A DNA stretch of 64,000 nt from Litchfieldia alkalitelluris (lineage in GTDB: Bacteria > Bacillota > Bacilli > Bacillales > Salisediminibacteriaceae). Position 1 is the stretch's first letter, and each line of letters starts with the position of its first letter. The position numbers were made by a program, and so were the translations under genes. The notes beneath the pieces were generated by a model, which searched no databases, was not told where the DNA came from, and worked only from the letters and a program-made list of their open reading frames with translations. Positions 16,521 to 24,234 of this stretch are shown here, piece after piece. The DNA lies in the NCBI RefSeq assembly GCF_002153425.1, contig NZ_KZ119600.1:3089920-3153919 (forward strand), read 5' to 3'.

Positions 16521-16553
16521 TGTAAAAGGTGCTCCTATGGAACACCTTTTACA
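16521..16553. terminator. terminator of the 16.6-kb gene
   Basis: TGTAAAAGGTGCTCC / GGAACACCTTTTACA is a 15-bp stem with one mismatch and a 4-base loop, directly 3' of the minus-strand gene at 16555. Confidence 0.85.
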
Positions 16554-16554
16554 T

Positions 16555-16884
16555 TTAACTTATCGTTTTTAATTTTTGATCAGACATTAATATAAAAAAC
16601 TTTTCCCAAGTCTTGTTGACTAAGTTATTAATTTCCTCCTTTGTTGCATTATCCACATGAATTCCACCAGAAACAACGACATTTTTATGGAAAGTATTAC
16701 ACCAAACTGTAGCCAACTCTAAAAATAATTGTTCTTCTTTGTGATGTGGAAGTCCATGACTGACTAACTGGACTTGATCATTATTCCACGTTGCAATTAC
16801 TACTGCTCCAATATGTGGCCTTGTACCTCCTGTAATAACTATAAGGTCATCAGCACCAATTTGTTGAACCTCACATTGAATCAT
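16555..16884 (-). CDS. LpdD-like (prenylated-flavin chaperone family) protein
   Basis: 109 residues. The N-terminal half has ADDLIVITGGTRPHIGAVVIA, which resembles the LpdD/YclD-type small proteins that accompany UbiD-family decarboxylases; the C-terminus carries HKNVVVSGGIHVDNATKEEI. No ubiD or ubiX gene is in the window. A perfect Fnr box lies at -41.5 of a predicted promoter, so it belongs to the local anaerobic set. The family call is moderate and rests on motif memory. Confidence 0.55.
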   Translation of the reverse strand: MIQCEVQQIGADDLIVITGGTRPHIGAVVIATWNNDQVQLVSHGLPHHKEEQLFLELATVWCNTFHKNVVVSGGIHVDNATKEEINNLVNKTWEKFFILMSDQKLKTIS

Positions 16885-16920
16885 GATCCCTCTCCAATCT
16901 TAAAGTACTTTTATATTTAT

Positions 16921-16963
16921 ACTTTAACAAAATTTTATAACTAAGTATGTGAAGAGAATCACA
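16921..16963 (-). promoter_or_regulatory. Fnr-type promoter of the LpdD-like gene
   Basis: TGTGAAGAGAATCACA (16948-16963) is a perfect box. On the minus strand the -10 position predicted for a -41.5 site (16926-16921) reads TAAAGT, and the start would be near 16914. Confidence 0.75.
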
Positions 16964-16978
16964 CCTTTTATCAATTTA

Positions 16979-17020
16979 AGTGACCTTCATCACTGACCCA
17001 ACTTGTTAATCTATCATATT
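16979..17020 (+). promoter_or_regulatory. variant Fnr-type promoter of the DUF2249 gene
   Basis: AGTGACCTTCATCACT (16979-16994) is a perfect palindrome that keeps the TGA-N8-TCA core with altered outer bases. CATATT (17015-17020) lies within one base of the -10 position expected for a -41.5 site. With the neighbouring minus-strand box this makes a divergent pair. Confidence 0.55.
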
Positions 17021-17059
17021 CTTATTAGGAAATATATTTTATGTAAGGGGGAAGAAGGA

Positions 17060-17287
17060 ATGTCTTATATTGAATTAGATGTAAGAGAAGATATTGCGTC
17101 AAGTAACGATCCTTTTAGTAAAATTATGAAAGCAGTAGATGAACTTAGGGATAATGAGCAGATTTTACTACACACGCCATTCATTCCAGAACCACTATTA
17201 AAAGTAATGACATCTAAGGGTTTTGAACATGAAGTCCAAGAGCAAACAAAAGATCACTATACTACACTCTTTTCCAAGAAAATATAG
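17060..17287 (+). CDS. DUF2249 domain protein
   Basis: 75 residues from the ATG at 17060 (RBS GGGGGAAGAAGG). The sequence IELDVREDI...DPFSKIMKAVDEL...LLHTPFIPEPL is the DUF2249/TusA-like pattern (L-D-x-R start, then a helix and a P-L loop). DUF2249 genes often accompany denitrification, NO or hemerythrin genes. The context here, an Fnr-type box and an anaerobic island, agrees. No catalytic Cys is present. Confidence 0.8.
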   Translation: MSYIELDVREDIASSNDPFSKIMKAVDELRDNEQILLHTPFIPEPLLKVMTSKGFEHEVQEQTKDHYTTLFSKKI

Positions 17288-17312
17288 CAAAGATTTATAA
17301 TAAAAGGACGTT

Positions 17313-17343
17313 AAAAAGGCTTAGATCTAATCTAGGCTTTTTT
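17313..17343 (+). terminator. terminator of the DUF2249 gene
   Basis: AAAAAGGCTTAGA / TCTAGGCTTTTTT with a 5-base loop, 25 bases after the stop codon. Confidence 0.8.
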
Positions 17344-17429
17344 ATGTTTTGTATAAACATCTAACAGGGTTGTAGAAAACTATGATAAATGTTGGTAAAT
17401 CGTTTAATATGAATATGAGGTGACCATAT

Positions 17430-17834
17430 ATGTTTACAGCGATTTCCGTGTTTGGATATTTAGCTCTTATTGCAGTGCTACTTAACTTTAGTATGTATTT
17501 TTTATTTCTTTGGATTAAGAAGAGTAGAAACAAGGTACGACGAAAGCAACTTGCCTCCATAGCAAGGAAATGGATGAAAACACATAGACCAGTAGCATTA
17601 ATAGCTACACTACTTATTTTTAATCACGGCCTTAGTGTACTTATATATTCAAAGGGGTTCTCAACAAGCATTCCATTCATTACTGGTGCTGTAACAGGAG
17701 TAGTTTTTTTAATTCTTCTCGTTACTGGTATCTTTCGTAACCAGAAGGCAACAGGAAAGCGTCGACGATCCCACCTTTTGATGGCGTTCATTTTTATTAT
17801 TATTTTATCGTTACATATCATAACAACATTTTAA
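17430..17834 (+). CDS. four-helix membrane protein, possible b-type heme protein
   Basis: 134 residues with four membrane helices (about 4-29, 54-73, 79-100, 115-132) and basic loops (KKSRNKVRRKQ, KATGKRRRSH). His52, His65, His114 and His128 lie at helix ends or inside helices, a spacing reminiscent of small cytochrome-b561-like proteins, but no family is recognised. The RBS is GAGGTG. No Fnr box was found in front. Confidence 0.65.
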   Translation: MFTAISVFGYLALIAVLLNFSMYFLFLWIKKSRNKVRRKQLASIARKWMKTHRPVALIATLLIFNHGLSVLIYSKGFSTSIPFITGAVTGVVFLILLVTGIFRNQKATGKRRRSHLLMAFIFIIILSLHIITTF

Positions 17835-18028
17835 TAACAGGCAACAGGCTCCCTTGAAAATAAGTTGTTGAAACAAACTAAAGTCTACTCGCTTTACACA
17901 TAGTTCAAGGCCGACAGAAACTCCTATTGACTTATAAATATGTTGCAAGTTTCACCGAAAAAGGTAAAATTATGTAGTGTATAGTACTTATATAATAAAA
18001 GTGTGCATGTAAAAGAGGTGGGAGATAC

Positions 18029-18250
18029 ATGTTATACAAGATAAAAAGTATGATCAAACAAATAGGGGTATTTAAAACCCTCCTTCTATTATTCGGTTTC
18101 TTAATAGGTGGCATTATCATTTTACTTACATTAACACTCTTCCTTCTATTTTTTTTGGAAAGAGTGGATAATAGATATTATGAAACTCAAATGCTGCAAT
18201 TCGTTAACCTCTTTATTTTTTTTCTATTAAATAAAACTATTAAATACTAA
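18029..18250 (+). CDS. small membrane protein, hypothetical
   Basis: 73 residues with a basic N-terminus (KIKSMIKQIGVFK), one long or two short hydrophobic segments (about 16-42 and 57-68). The RBS is GAGGTGGGAG seven bases before the ATG, and TATAAT at 17991 suits a promoter. Coding status rests on these signals alone. Confidence 0.45.
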   Translation: MLYKIKSMIKQIGVFKTLLLLFGFLIGGIIILLTLTLFLLFFLERVDNRYYETQMLQFVNLFIFFLLNKTIKY

Positions 18251-18304
18251 TTGAACCACCACTAGCCTAAAGGTATAGTGGTTTTACCCTTTAACAAAGC
18301 CAAT

Positions 18305-18566
18305 AAAAAAATAGCTACTATGAAGTGTACCTTCGTTAGTAGCTTTTTTTCGTTCATAATGATTGGGGGTCATAATGAACTAAATCCATGCATTTAATTT
18401 GGGTTTGTAACGCTCTTATTTGGCAACATGCTGGTTTTGGGGGAACCAGCTTCACTTACGTTGGGTTCTTATTTAAAGGAAGTAAAGCTATGCATCACCG
18501 TAAAAAGTGTACTATGAAGAAATTGTTGCCTTCATTTCTGCCTAATAACTCTTCAATAGATGATAT
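18305..18566 (-). ncRNA. candidate Fnr-activated small regulatory RNA
   Basis: Transcription is predicted from about 18566 to the terminator at 18313-18344. The box in front is a perfect Fnr palindrome with its centre at -41.5 and TAGAAT as -10. Within the ~260 nt, no ORF longer than 11 codons has an RBS. A 7-bp stem GCTGGTT/AACCAGC exposes a CCCCCAA loop (18430-18450), and GACCCCCAATC follows before the terminator (18361-18371). C-rich single-stranded motifs are how several Firmicute sRNAs, such as RoxS/RsaE, pair with Shine-Dalgarno sequences. Expression is unproven. Confidence 0.6.
18313..18344. terminator. strong bidirectional terminator at the end of the candidate sRNA
   Basis: AGCTACTA / TAGTAGCT with an additional GAAG/CTTC inner pair and seven T on each strand. 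It ends the candidate sRNA on the minus strand and the 18.0-kb gene on the plus strand. Confidence 0.85.
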
Positions 18567-18572
18567 AGTCAT

Positions 18573-18615
18573 ATTCTACAAGTATTTATGAATTCAAACT
18601 GTGAAATAGATCACA
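18573..18615 (-). promoter_or_regulatory. Fnr-type promoter of the candidate sRNA
   Basis: TGTGAAATAGATCACA (18600-18615) is a perfect box. On the minus strand TAGAAT (18578-18573) falls exactly at the predicted -10. On the plus strand TATATA (18637-18642) is also near the class II position, so the site may fire both ways; no gene lies on that side. Confidence 0.75.
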
Positions 18616-18721
18616 TTATTATCCCTTAAAAACATTTATATATGAACATTTTATGGATAACTAGACTCTCTATTATTTAAAAATGTTTTTACCATCATCG
18701 TGATTTAATGAATTATTAAAA

Positions 18722-18763
18722 AGGTCACCTGTGGAATGTGTATATCCATTCCACAGGTGACCT
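18722..18763 (-). terminator. terminator of the acidic lipoprotein gene
   Basis: A perfect 17-bp stem AGGTCACCTGTGGAATG / CATTCCACAGGTGACCT, followed on the minus strand by TTTTT. Confidence 0.9.
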
Positions 18764-18776
18764 CACCTTTACATAA

Positions 18777-19691
18777 CTATTCCACTATTTTTTTTGCATA
18801 AATGGCTTCACCAAACAGTTCTTGAACGGATTCGGAATAGTTTACAATACCTACTAACCCTAAATCTTCTGTAAAATAGCGTAGTTCTTCCCTATCCTCA
18901 TATTCAACTAATAAAGCATTAATTGTAGAATCGTCTGTTAGGAGAGCACTTACATGAGTATTTACTATCACACCGTCATCCCAGCTCGTTCCTTCTTCTA
19001 GTGGACCTTGAAGTAATACAAAGTTCATATTAGTGTGATCTAATGCATACATGATTGCTGCATCTATATGACCATCAGAAACTAACTCTTCTAAATCATA
19101 GTACTCACCATGTTCTTCATTAGCTTCAAAAACAATACTAGCCTCATGATCATTCACTTTATATAGACGATAAAATCCCATTGCAGTGGAGCCTCCTATA
19201 GCTAGGAAATATTCACCGTCCATCTCCCCAATGACTTCCACATACTCTCCAAATCCATCAGGTACACTCCCGCCAACATGGTGTATATATCCAACCTCCA
19301 TAGGTAGATAAGTAAAAATCGAAACAGAAGTATCTTCTCCATTATCGTCACTATCTGTGTCTGCATCAGGTTCTGTGGTTTCGTTCTCAACTGATTCTCC
19401 TGAACCATCGTTAGTAGGCTCACTACTGTCACCATTATCAGTTAACGTGTCATCTTCATTTCCTTCGTTGTCAGAGTTGGTGTCATTATCAACTTCAGCT
19501 TCTGTATCATTATCTTGATTGTTTTCATCATTAGAATCACCCACAGAGTTATCTACAACTTCTTCTCCATTATCTTCCTCATCACTATCGTTACCACCAT
19601 CTATGGTTATATCAATTTCACAGGCCGCAAAAACGAGTACCATTATCATACTTAATAAAATCACTCTGAGTCTCATCAACTGTTTAAGCAT
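18777..19691 (-). CDS. lipoprotein with long acidic linker, unknown function
   Basis: 304 residues from the ATG at 19691 (RBS GGGGTGG). A signal peptide ends in the lipobox FAAC. Then comes about 110 residues almost wholly of Asp, Glu, Asn, Ser, Thr and Gly, a flexible acidic linker typical of surface proteins in halo-alkaliphilic bacilli. The folded C-terminal domain of about 180 residues (LPMEVGYIHHVGGSVPDGFG onward) is not recognised. The extra upstream codons in frame lack an RBS. Confidence 0.8.
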   Translation of the reverse strand: MLKQLMRLRVILLSMIMVLVFAACEIDITIDGGNDSDEEDNGEEVVDNSVGDSNDENNQDNDTEAEVDNDTNSDNEGNEDDTLTDNGDSSEPTNDGSGESVENETTEPDADTDSDDNGEDTSVSIFTYLPMEVGYIHHVGGSVPDGFGEYVEVIGEMDGEYFLAIGGSTAMGFYRLYKVNDHEASIVFEANEEHGEYYDLEELVSDGHIDAAIMYALDHTNMNFVLLQGPLEEGTSWDDGVIVNTHVSALLTDDSTINALLVEYEDREELRYFTEDLGLVGIVNYSESVQELFGEAIYAKKIVE

Positions 19692-19776
19692 GAATTCCAC
19701 CCCACTATTTAATATGTAATCAAATATTACCAAAACAGTGAGGGAGAATATATTATACTTTCGTATAAAATAATGG

Positions 19777-20013
19777 CTAACCGCCACTTACTGGAGGAAT
19801 AAAGGCAATTGTATCTCCACTTTTCACTACAGTATCGCTAGTAGCGTATTCTTCATTGACTGCAGGTAGGGCGTTTTCTATCCCTTTTAATACTGGGTAT
19901 TCCTCAATTAAGTACTTCTTCACTTCAAGAACTTTCATTTCAGAATTTGAAAGTTCTATTTCCCTTACACCCGCTTTTTCCTCTAAATCTGCAAATAGAA
20001 GGACCTTAATCAT
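19777..20013 (-). CDS. moaD: molybdopterin synthase sulfur carrier subunit MoaD
   Basis: 78 residues with the ubiquitin-like fold and the essential C-terminal Gly-Gly (FIPPVSGG) that is thiocarboxylated. The ATG at 20013 overlaps the moaE stop (ATGA). With MoaE it converts cPMP to molybdopterin, needed by the molybdoenzyme encoded 6 kb away. Confidence 0.93.
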   Translation of the reverse strand: MIKVLLFADLEEKAGVREIELSNSEMKVLEVKKYLIEEYPVLKGIENALPAVNEEYATSDTVVKSGDTIAFIPPVSGG

Positions 20014-20489
20014 TCCAATTCCTCCTTTGTAGGACTTCCACTTGGATAAGGTGTTTTTTCCAACTGGTCTCCAATCCATTCTTCCCCATCTTCCCAGTGC
20101 TCTTTCTTCCAAATCGGGACAATCTCCTTTATTCGTTCAATAGCATATCGACTAGCAGTGTAAGAATCAGCGCGATGAGGTGTAGACACAGCAATAACAA
20201 CTGCAATATCACATATAGCTAATTCTCCAATTCTATGAGTAATCGCTACTTTTGCTTCAGGAAAATCTTTTAAAATCTCTTCCCCGATTTGTTGTAACTT
20301 TTTTTCTGCCATTGGTACATAAGCGTCATATTTTAAATATAATGTCTTCTTCCCTTTTGTCATTTCTCGAACTGTACCAATAAATGTATTAATTGCACCT
20401 GCATTTCGGTCCATCACTTTATCTACTACTTCTTGAATACTTATTTCCTTGTCTGTAATGACAAAACCTTTTTGTAAAGCCAAAATCAA
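20010..20489 (-). CDS. moaE: molybdopterin synthase catalytic subunit MoaE
   Basis: 159 residues from a TTG that overlaps the mobB stop (TTGA); a second TTG two codons on is also well placed for the AAGGAGG. MoaE motifs are GAINTFIGTVREMTKG, HRIGELAICDIAVVIAVSTPHR and VPIWKKEHW, which holds the conserved active-site Lys residues. It pairs with MoaD encoded next. Confidence 0.94.
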   Translation of the reverse strand: MILALQKGFVITDKEISIQEVVDKVMDRNAGAINTFIGTVREMTKGKKTLYLKYDAYVPMAEKKLQQIGEEILKDFPEAKVAITHRIGELAICDIAVVIAVSTPHRADSYTASRYAIERIKEIVPIWKKEHWEDGEEWIGDQLEKTPYPSGSPTKEELE

Positions 20490-21028
20490 GATTCCTCCTT
20501 CTTAACAAACCATGACATCAACCAATTCATATATTGCTTTTCCTCTTCAATATGAAAAACGTTCGTAAACCGTTCTTTTACTTTATCAACATCTTCCTTT
20601 TTCCAACAAATAACACCTTCTACTTGATTACAATGATCCAATAACTTATAATCTTCATCTCTTCCGCGCAATAACAAAACTTTAGGATATCCCTCAGACT
20701 TAAACCCTTCTACGATAATCACATCTGGAGATATAAACTTGTAAAACTCAATTAACTGATCAAGTGAAAGCTCACCAGCTCCATTTAAGTTTAACTGAAT
20801 TTCCATCTGACTTGCTATGAGGGAACCAATCGCTCCTGCTTTCTGATGCTTGGTACTATCAGCATCCTCAACCTTTTTTAATGGATCTGAATGACCATGG
20901 TGCTTTATAGTAACCACCTGGACACCAGCAGCAGTTAAAGACTTAACCCATTTCGTTATGATAGTCGTTTTCCCACTGTTAGAAAAACCAACAACTTGAA
21001 AGATAGAAGGTACTTTATGCGTCATCAT
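20486..21028 (-). CDS. mobB: MobB, molybdopterin-guanine dinucleotide biosynthesis GTP-binding protein
   Basis: 180 residues with a P-loop GFSNSGKTT near the N-terminus, the switch-like VVTIKHHGHSDP and the Walker B-like DVIIVEGFKSE. It assists MobA in attaching GMP to molybdopterin; bis-MGD is what the nitrate-reductase-type enzyme should use. The start overlaps the moeA end by 14 bases. Confidence 0.92.
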   Translation of the reverse strand: MMTHKVPSIFQVVGFSNSGKTTIITKWVKSLTAAGVQVVTIKHHGHSDPLKKVEDADSTKHQKAGAIGSLIASQMEIQLNLNGAGELSLDQLIEFYKFISPDVIIVEGFKSEGYPKVLLLRGRDEDYKLLDHCNQVEGVICWKKEDVDKVKERFTNVFHIEEEKQYMNWLMSWFVKKEES

Positions 21029-22325
21029 TACTTTTCTTAACCCTCAACTTCTCTGGATCTTTAAAAGGATCCTTTGTTCCTTCTCTAAATAATAGTAGAA
21101 TATCAACTTCATCTCCAGCTTTATATCCCCTAGTACCACCTGGAACTGCGACAAGGGCATCGGAATGAGCCAAGGAAGTTACTACTTGTGATTTATCCAT
21201 CCCAACTGGGGACGCAGTAATCTTACCACCTTCAAAAGATATTTTACTTCTTATAAATCGAGTAAATGGATTTGGCTTAGGAAAATCTTCTGTTAATGTA
21301 CCTTTTACCCATTCTGTAAAAGGCTTATCAGAATGGAGGAAAGTCTTCACCCAAGGACGAGTATACAACTCAAAACCTACGAAGCAAGCAGAAGGGTTTC
21401 CTGATAATCCAAATAAAAGCTTCCCATCTTTTTCTGCAACAGTAGTTACACTACCTGGTCGCATCGCAATTTTATTAAATAGTACATTTGCACCTAGCTT
21501 TTGATATATTTCAGGTAAATAATCAAAATCTCCTACAGATACACCACCTGTAGTTATTAATGCATCAACTTTATCTAAAGTGTTTTTCACAGCATCGTAA
21601 CATTGATCAAAATCGTCTGCTAGCTGACCATAATAAACTGCTTCTGCACCTGCCTGATGGACTTGTGTTTTTATCATATATGCATTACTGTTTCTAATTT
21701 TTCCAGGAACAAGCTCTTCATCAACCTCTAATAGTTCAGTGCCAGTTGCATAAATTCCTATTACTGGTTTCTTAACAACAGGAACTTCACTATAGCCAAA
21801 TGTTGCTAAAACAGCAATTACACCTGCATGAATCTTTGTTCCCGCTTCTAATAAAACGTCACCTTTCTTTGTTTCCTCTCCTTCAAATGAGACAAAGTCC
21901 CCTTTCTTAAAAGGGCGCTTTAATTCTATCCACGTTTTCCCATCCTCTTCAATCTCATTCGTAAGTTCGAACATCGCAATCGCATCACATTCCTCCGGCA
22001 TCATAGTTCCTGTCATAACACGAACTGCTTGTCCAGCCTTAACTTCCCGTTTAGCTAGGTTGCCTGCCCCCACTGTTTCGATCACTTCGAGTCTTACGGG
22101 ATTTTCAGGACTTGCACTAGCTGTATCCTCACTAATTACTGCAAAACCATCTAGGGGAGTTCGATCAAACGATGGGATGTTATGGTCTGCTACAACGGCT
22201 TTCCCTAAATATCTCCCTTCCGCATCATCAATGTTTATGTATTCTATTTCCCCTTTTTTGCAAAACTGCATCACACGTTTTATTGCTTCACTAACTTTTA
22301 TTGCAGTACGCTCTTCAAACATCAT
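21015..22325 (-). CDS. moeA: molybdopterin molybdenumtransferase MoeA
   Basis: 436 residues with the MoeA architecture: domain III start (NIPSFDRTPLDGFAV), MTGTMMPEECDAIAMFE, and the MoCF-like core ALITTGGVSVGDFDY and FGLSGNPSACFVGFE. It inserts molybdate into adenylylated molybdopterin. It is the first gene of moeA-mobB-moaE-moaD, with each pair overlapping. MoaA, MoaB and MoaC are not in the window. Confidence 0.95.
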   Translation of the reverse strand: MMFEERTAIKVSEAIKRVMQFCKKGEIEYINIDDAEGRYLGKAVVADHNIPSFDRTPLDGFAVISEDTASASPENPVRLEVIETVGAGNLAKREVKAGQAVRVMTGTMMPEECDAIAMFELTNEIEEDGKTWIELKRPFKKGDFVSFEGEETKKGDVLLEAGTKIHAGVIAVLATFGYSEVPVVKKPVIGIYATGTELLEVDEELVPGKIRNSNAYMIKTQVHQAGAEAVYYGQLADDFDQCYDAVKNTLDKVDALITTGGVSVGDFDYLPEIYQKLGANVLFNKIAMRPGSVTTVAEKDGKLLFGLSGNPSACFVGFELYTRPWVKTFLHSDKPFTEWVKGTLTEDFPKPNPFTRFIRSKISFEGGKITASPVGMDKSQVVTSLAHSDALVAVPGGTRGYKAGDEVDILLLFREGTKDPFKDPEKLRVKKSNDDA

Positions 22326-22380
22326 ATATCCCCCTCTTATTACAATCCCCAGTATTAATTAATAAACATTCAATAAAAAA

Positions 22381-22412
22381 AGTGCCAAAAAGTATATTTT
22401 CTTTTTGACACT
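22381..22412 (-). terminator. terminator of the ctaG-sco operon
   Basis: AGTGTCAAAAAG / CTTTTTGGCACT (one mismatch) followed by a T run on the minus strand. Confidence 0.8.
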
Positions 22413-22434
22413 AATGATTATAGCTTCAATTAAA

Positions 22435-23055
22435 TTAATTCACAACATCGATCAAGTCAGCAATAGATGCATCCAAATCAAAATCAGCATCCCCATCATA
22501 CATCCTGACAATTATTCCTTCTGGATTTACAAGAAAAAATCGAGTAGGGTGAGCTATATCATTTTGATCTGGGATCCTTGTAACTGGTAGCTTAAATGTT
22601 TTTAAAGCAAAATCTTCAATTTCGTCCTGAGAATAACCCGTCACAAATTGCCAATTACTCAGTTCAGCTTCGTAAGCATCTGCATATTCAAGAAGCTGCT
22701 CTGGTGAGTCGAAATCAGGATCGACAGTAAAGGAAACAATCTGTACATCTAAATTATTTTCTAAAATACCATCCTGCAAAGCTACCATATTTGGAGTCAT
22801 AGTCATACAAACAGTTGGACATCTTGTAAATATCGTTTTCGTTAACCACCATTGCCCTTCCATTTGATCAACATTCCAATCTTCCCCATCTTGATTGACA
22901 GCCGATATGTCAGCTACTTCCCATGGTTCTTCAACACCTGAAACATCCGTCACAGGATCTCGACCTTTAGGTTCTGGATCACCATATAGAAAGCTACATC
23001 CTTGGAGTAAAAAGACTATCCCTAAAGCGAATAGTATCAATCTTAAATTAGACAT
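22435..23055 (-). CDS. SCO1/SenC copper chaperone lipoprotein
   Basis: 206 residues from the ATG at 23055. A signal peptide ends in the lipobox LQGC. The thioredoxin fold carries the copper site CPTVC and a downstream His (AHPTRFFLVNPEG). SCO proteins build the CuA centre of cytochrome c oxidase subunit II. The start overlaps the end of ctaG, so the two oxidase assembly factors are made together. Confidence 0.92.
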   Translation of the reverse strand: MSNLRLILFALGIVFLLQGCSFLYGDPEPKGRDPVTDVSGVEEPWEVADISAVNQDGEDWNVDQMEGQWWLTKTIFTRCPTVCMTMTPNMVALQDGILENNLDVQIVSFTVDPDFDSPEQLLEYADAYEAELSNWQFVTGYSQDEIEDFALKTFKLPVTRIPDQNDIAHPTRFFLVNPEGIIVRMYDGDADFDLDASIADLIDVVN

Positions 23056-23060
23056 TTTCC

Positions 23061-24005
23061 TCATCCCTCTTTCAAATTAACCAAATCATTCCCACGAACA
23101 ATCTCCATATCATATTCTTTATGAGTAGTGGAGTCATTTGTAGCTTTATCCCTATTCATCCATTGTTTAAAGACATAACCGATGGCCACACCATATACAA
23201 GCTCCTGAATAACCTTCATAGATGCACCGCCTAGTTGCTGGTCGTGTAATGGAGATAACGGAGCTATTGACTGAGAACCAGTTGTAAAGAGTTCATATGG
23301 AATCTGTGCCCCAGCAGGTAAACAATAGCTAATTGCTAGTGCCCATGTAGCAGGGTCCGTATAAGTCGCATACAATGGCGATCCTGCAAAAATGATAAGT
23401 ACACAGGCAGGAGTAAATAGAGCTCCGCTCGCAAACATGTACCCTACCTTTTTTAACTCTGACATATCATATTTTGTAACCATTCTAGGCAGTAAATGCC
23501 ACCACATGAGTAATGCAGCGAACAACATTCCTAATTGGTATACGTTGTGCCACCCCTCATTTGTGAGAAGTGTGTCAAAGGTAAAGGGAAGATGGTAAAA
23601 AGAGATCATAGCATTGAATAGCACAAGCCCTAAAATTGGAAATCCAACGATTGTAAATATCCCCCTAAGTACTTTAAACTGCCTAAAATATTCGAAAAAC
23701 CATGTAGGGAGTCCGAGTAACAATAAAGGTGGAGTGATTAAATAAACAATGGCCATTGAGAGCATGTGCATGCTTAACATTAAATGTCCTAATACATATA
23801 ATGGCCCTCCAAACCCAAAATAGATCCCTAAAAGTCCGAGATGAAAGTAGACCTTCCTACGTGTTGGGACAGGCTCAGCATTAGTGAACTTATTCCTCAA
23901 TGGTCCAATAAGCCAAAAGTATAAAAAACTAATAAGTCCCAGAACAATAATCAACTCTGGCGTCCAAATGGTTCTTGCAGTGAACGAAGAAAAAAATAAT
24001 TCCAC
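23061..24005 (-). CDS. ctaG: CtaG, cytochrome c oxidase (caa3) assembly factor
   Basis: 314 residues from a GTG at 24005 with AAGGAGGTGG; the upstream in-frame extension has no RBS. Seven membrane helices are present, with family motifs FGGPLYVLGHLMLSMHMLSM and LLMWWHLLPRMV containing conserved His. In B. subtilis CtaG is needed for active caa3 oxidase. It forms an operon with the SCO1-like gene. Confidence 0.92.
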   Translation of the reverse strand: MELFFSSFTARTIWTPELIIVLGLISFLYFWLIGPLRNKFTNAEPVPTRRKVYFHLGLLGIYFGFGGPLYVLGHLMLSMHMLSMAIVYLITPPLLLLGLPTWFFEYFRQFKVLRGIFTIVGFPILGLVLFNAMISFYHLPFTFDTLLTNEGWHNVYQLGMLFAALLMWWHLLPRMVTKYDMSELKKVGYMFASGALFTPACVLIIFAGSPLYATYTDPATWALAISYCLPAGAQIPYELFTTGSQSIAPLSPLHDQQLGGASMKVIQELVYGVAIGYVFKQWMNRDKATNDSTTHKEYDMEIVRGNDLVNLKEG

Positions 24006-24234
24006 GTTCCCACCTCCTTGCATAATTAGAAAAAGAAAAGTAAGAAAAATTTTACAGTTTGTACTTATTCTTGCATTTTGAGCCACACTTATACTAAAAC
24101 TTATCTGCAATTTAATTAGAAAAAGATAAGATCTATTTATCACCATTATTAAGTATAGTATATTTATAACATGTTTTCATTGTAAAACCCATGTATTTGC
24201 TTGGTATGTTTTACTATTTGAAAGGAGCTTGGAT

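Noticed and set aside
18388-18591. 67-codon plus-strand ORF antisense to the candidate sRNA
   Set aside because: It has no RBS, odd composition and starts inside the C-rich/G-rich structured region; the minus-strand reading with promoter and terminator explains the DNA better.
18616-18776. Second, plus-strand sRNA from the same Fnr box
   Set aside because: TATATA is near the right place, but the hairpin at 18722-18763 has its T run only on the minus strand, so no plus-strand terminator is evident; kept only as a remark.
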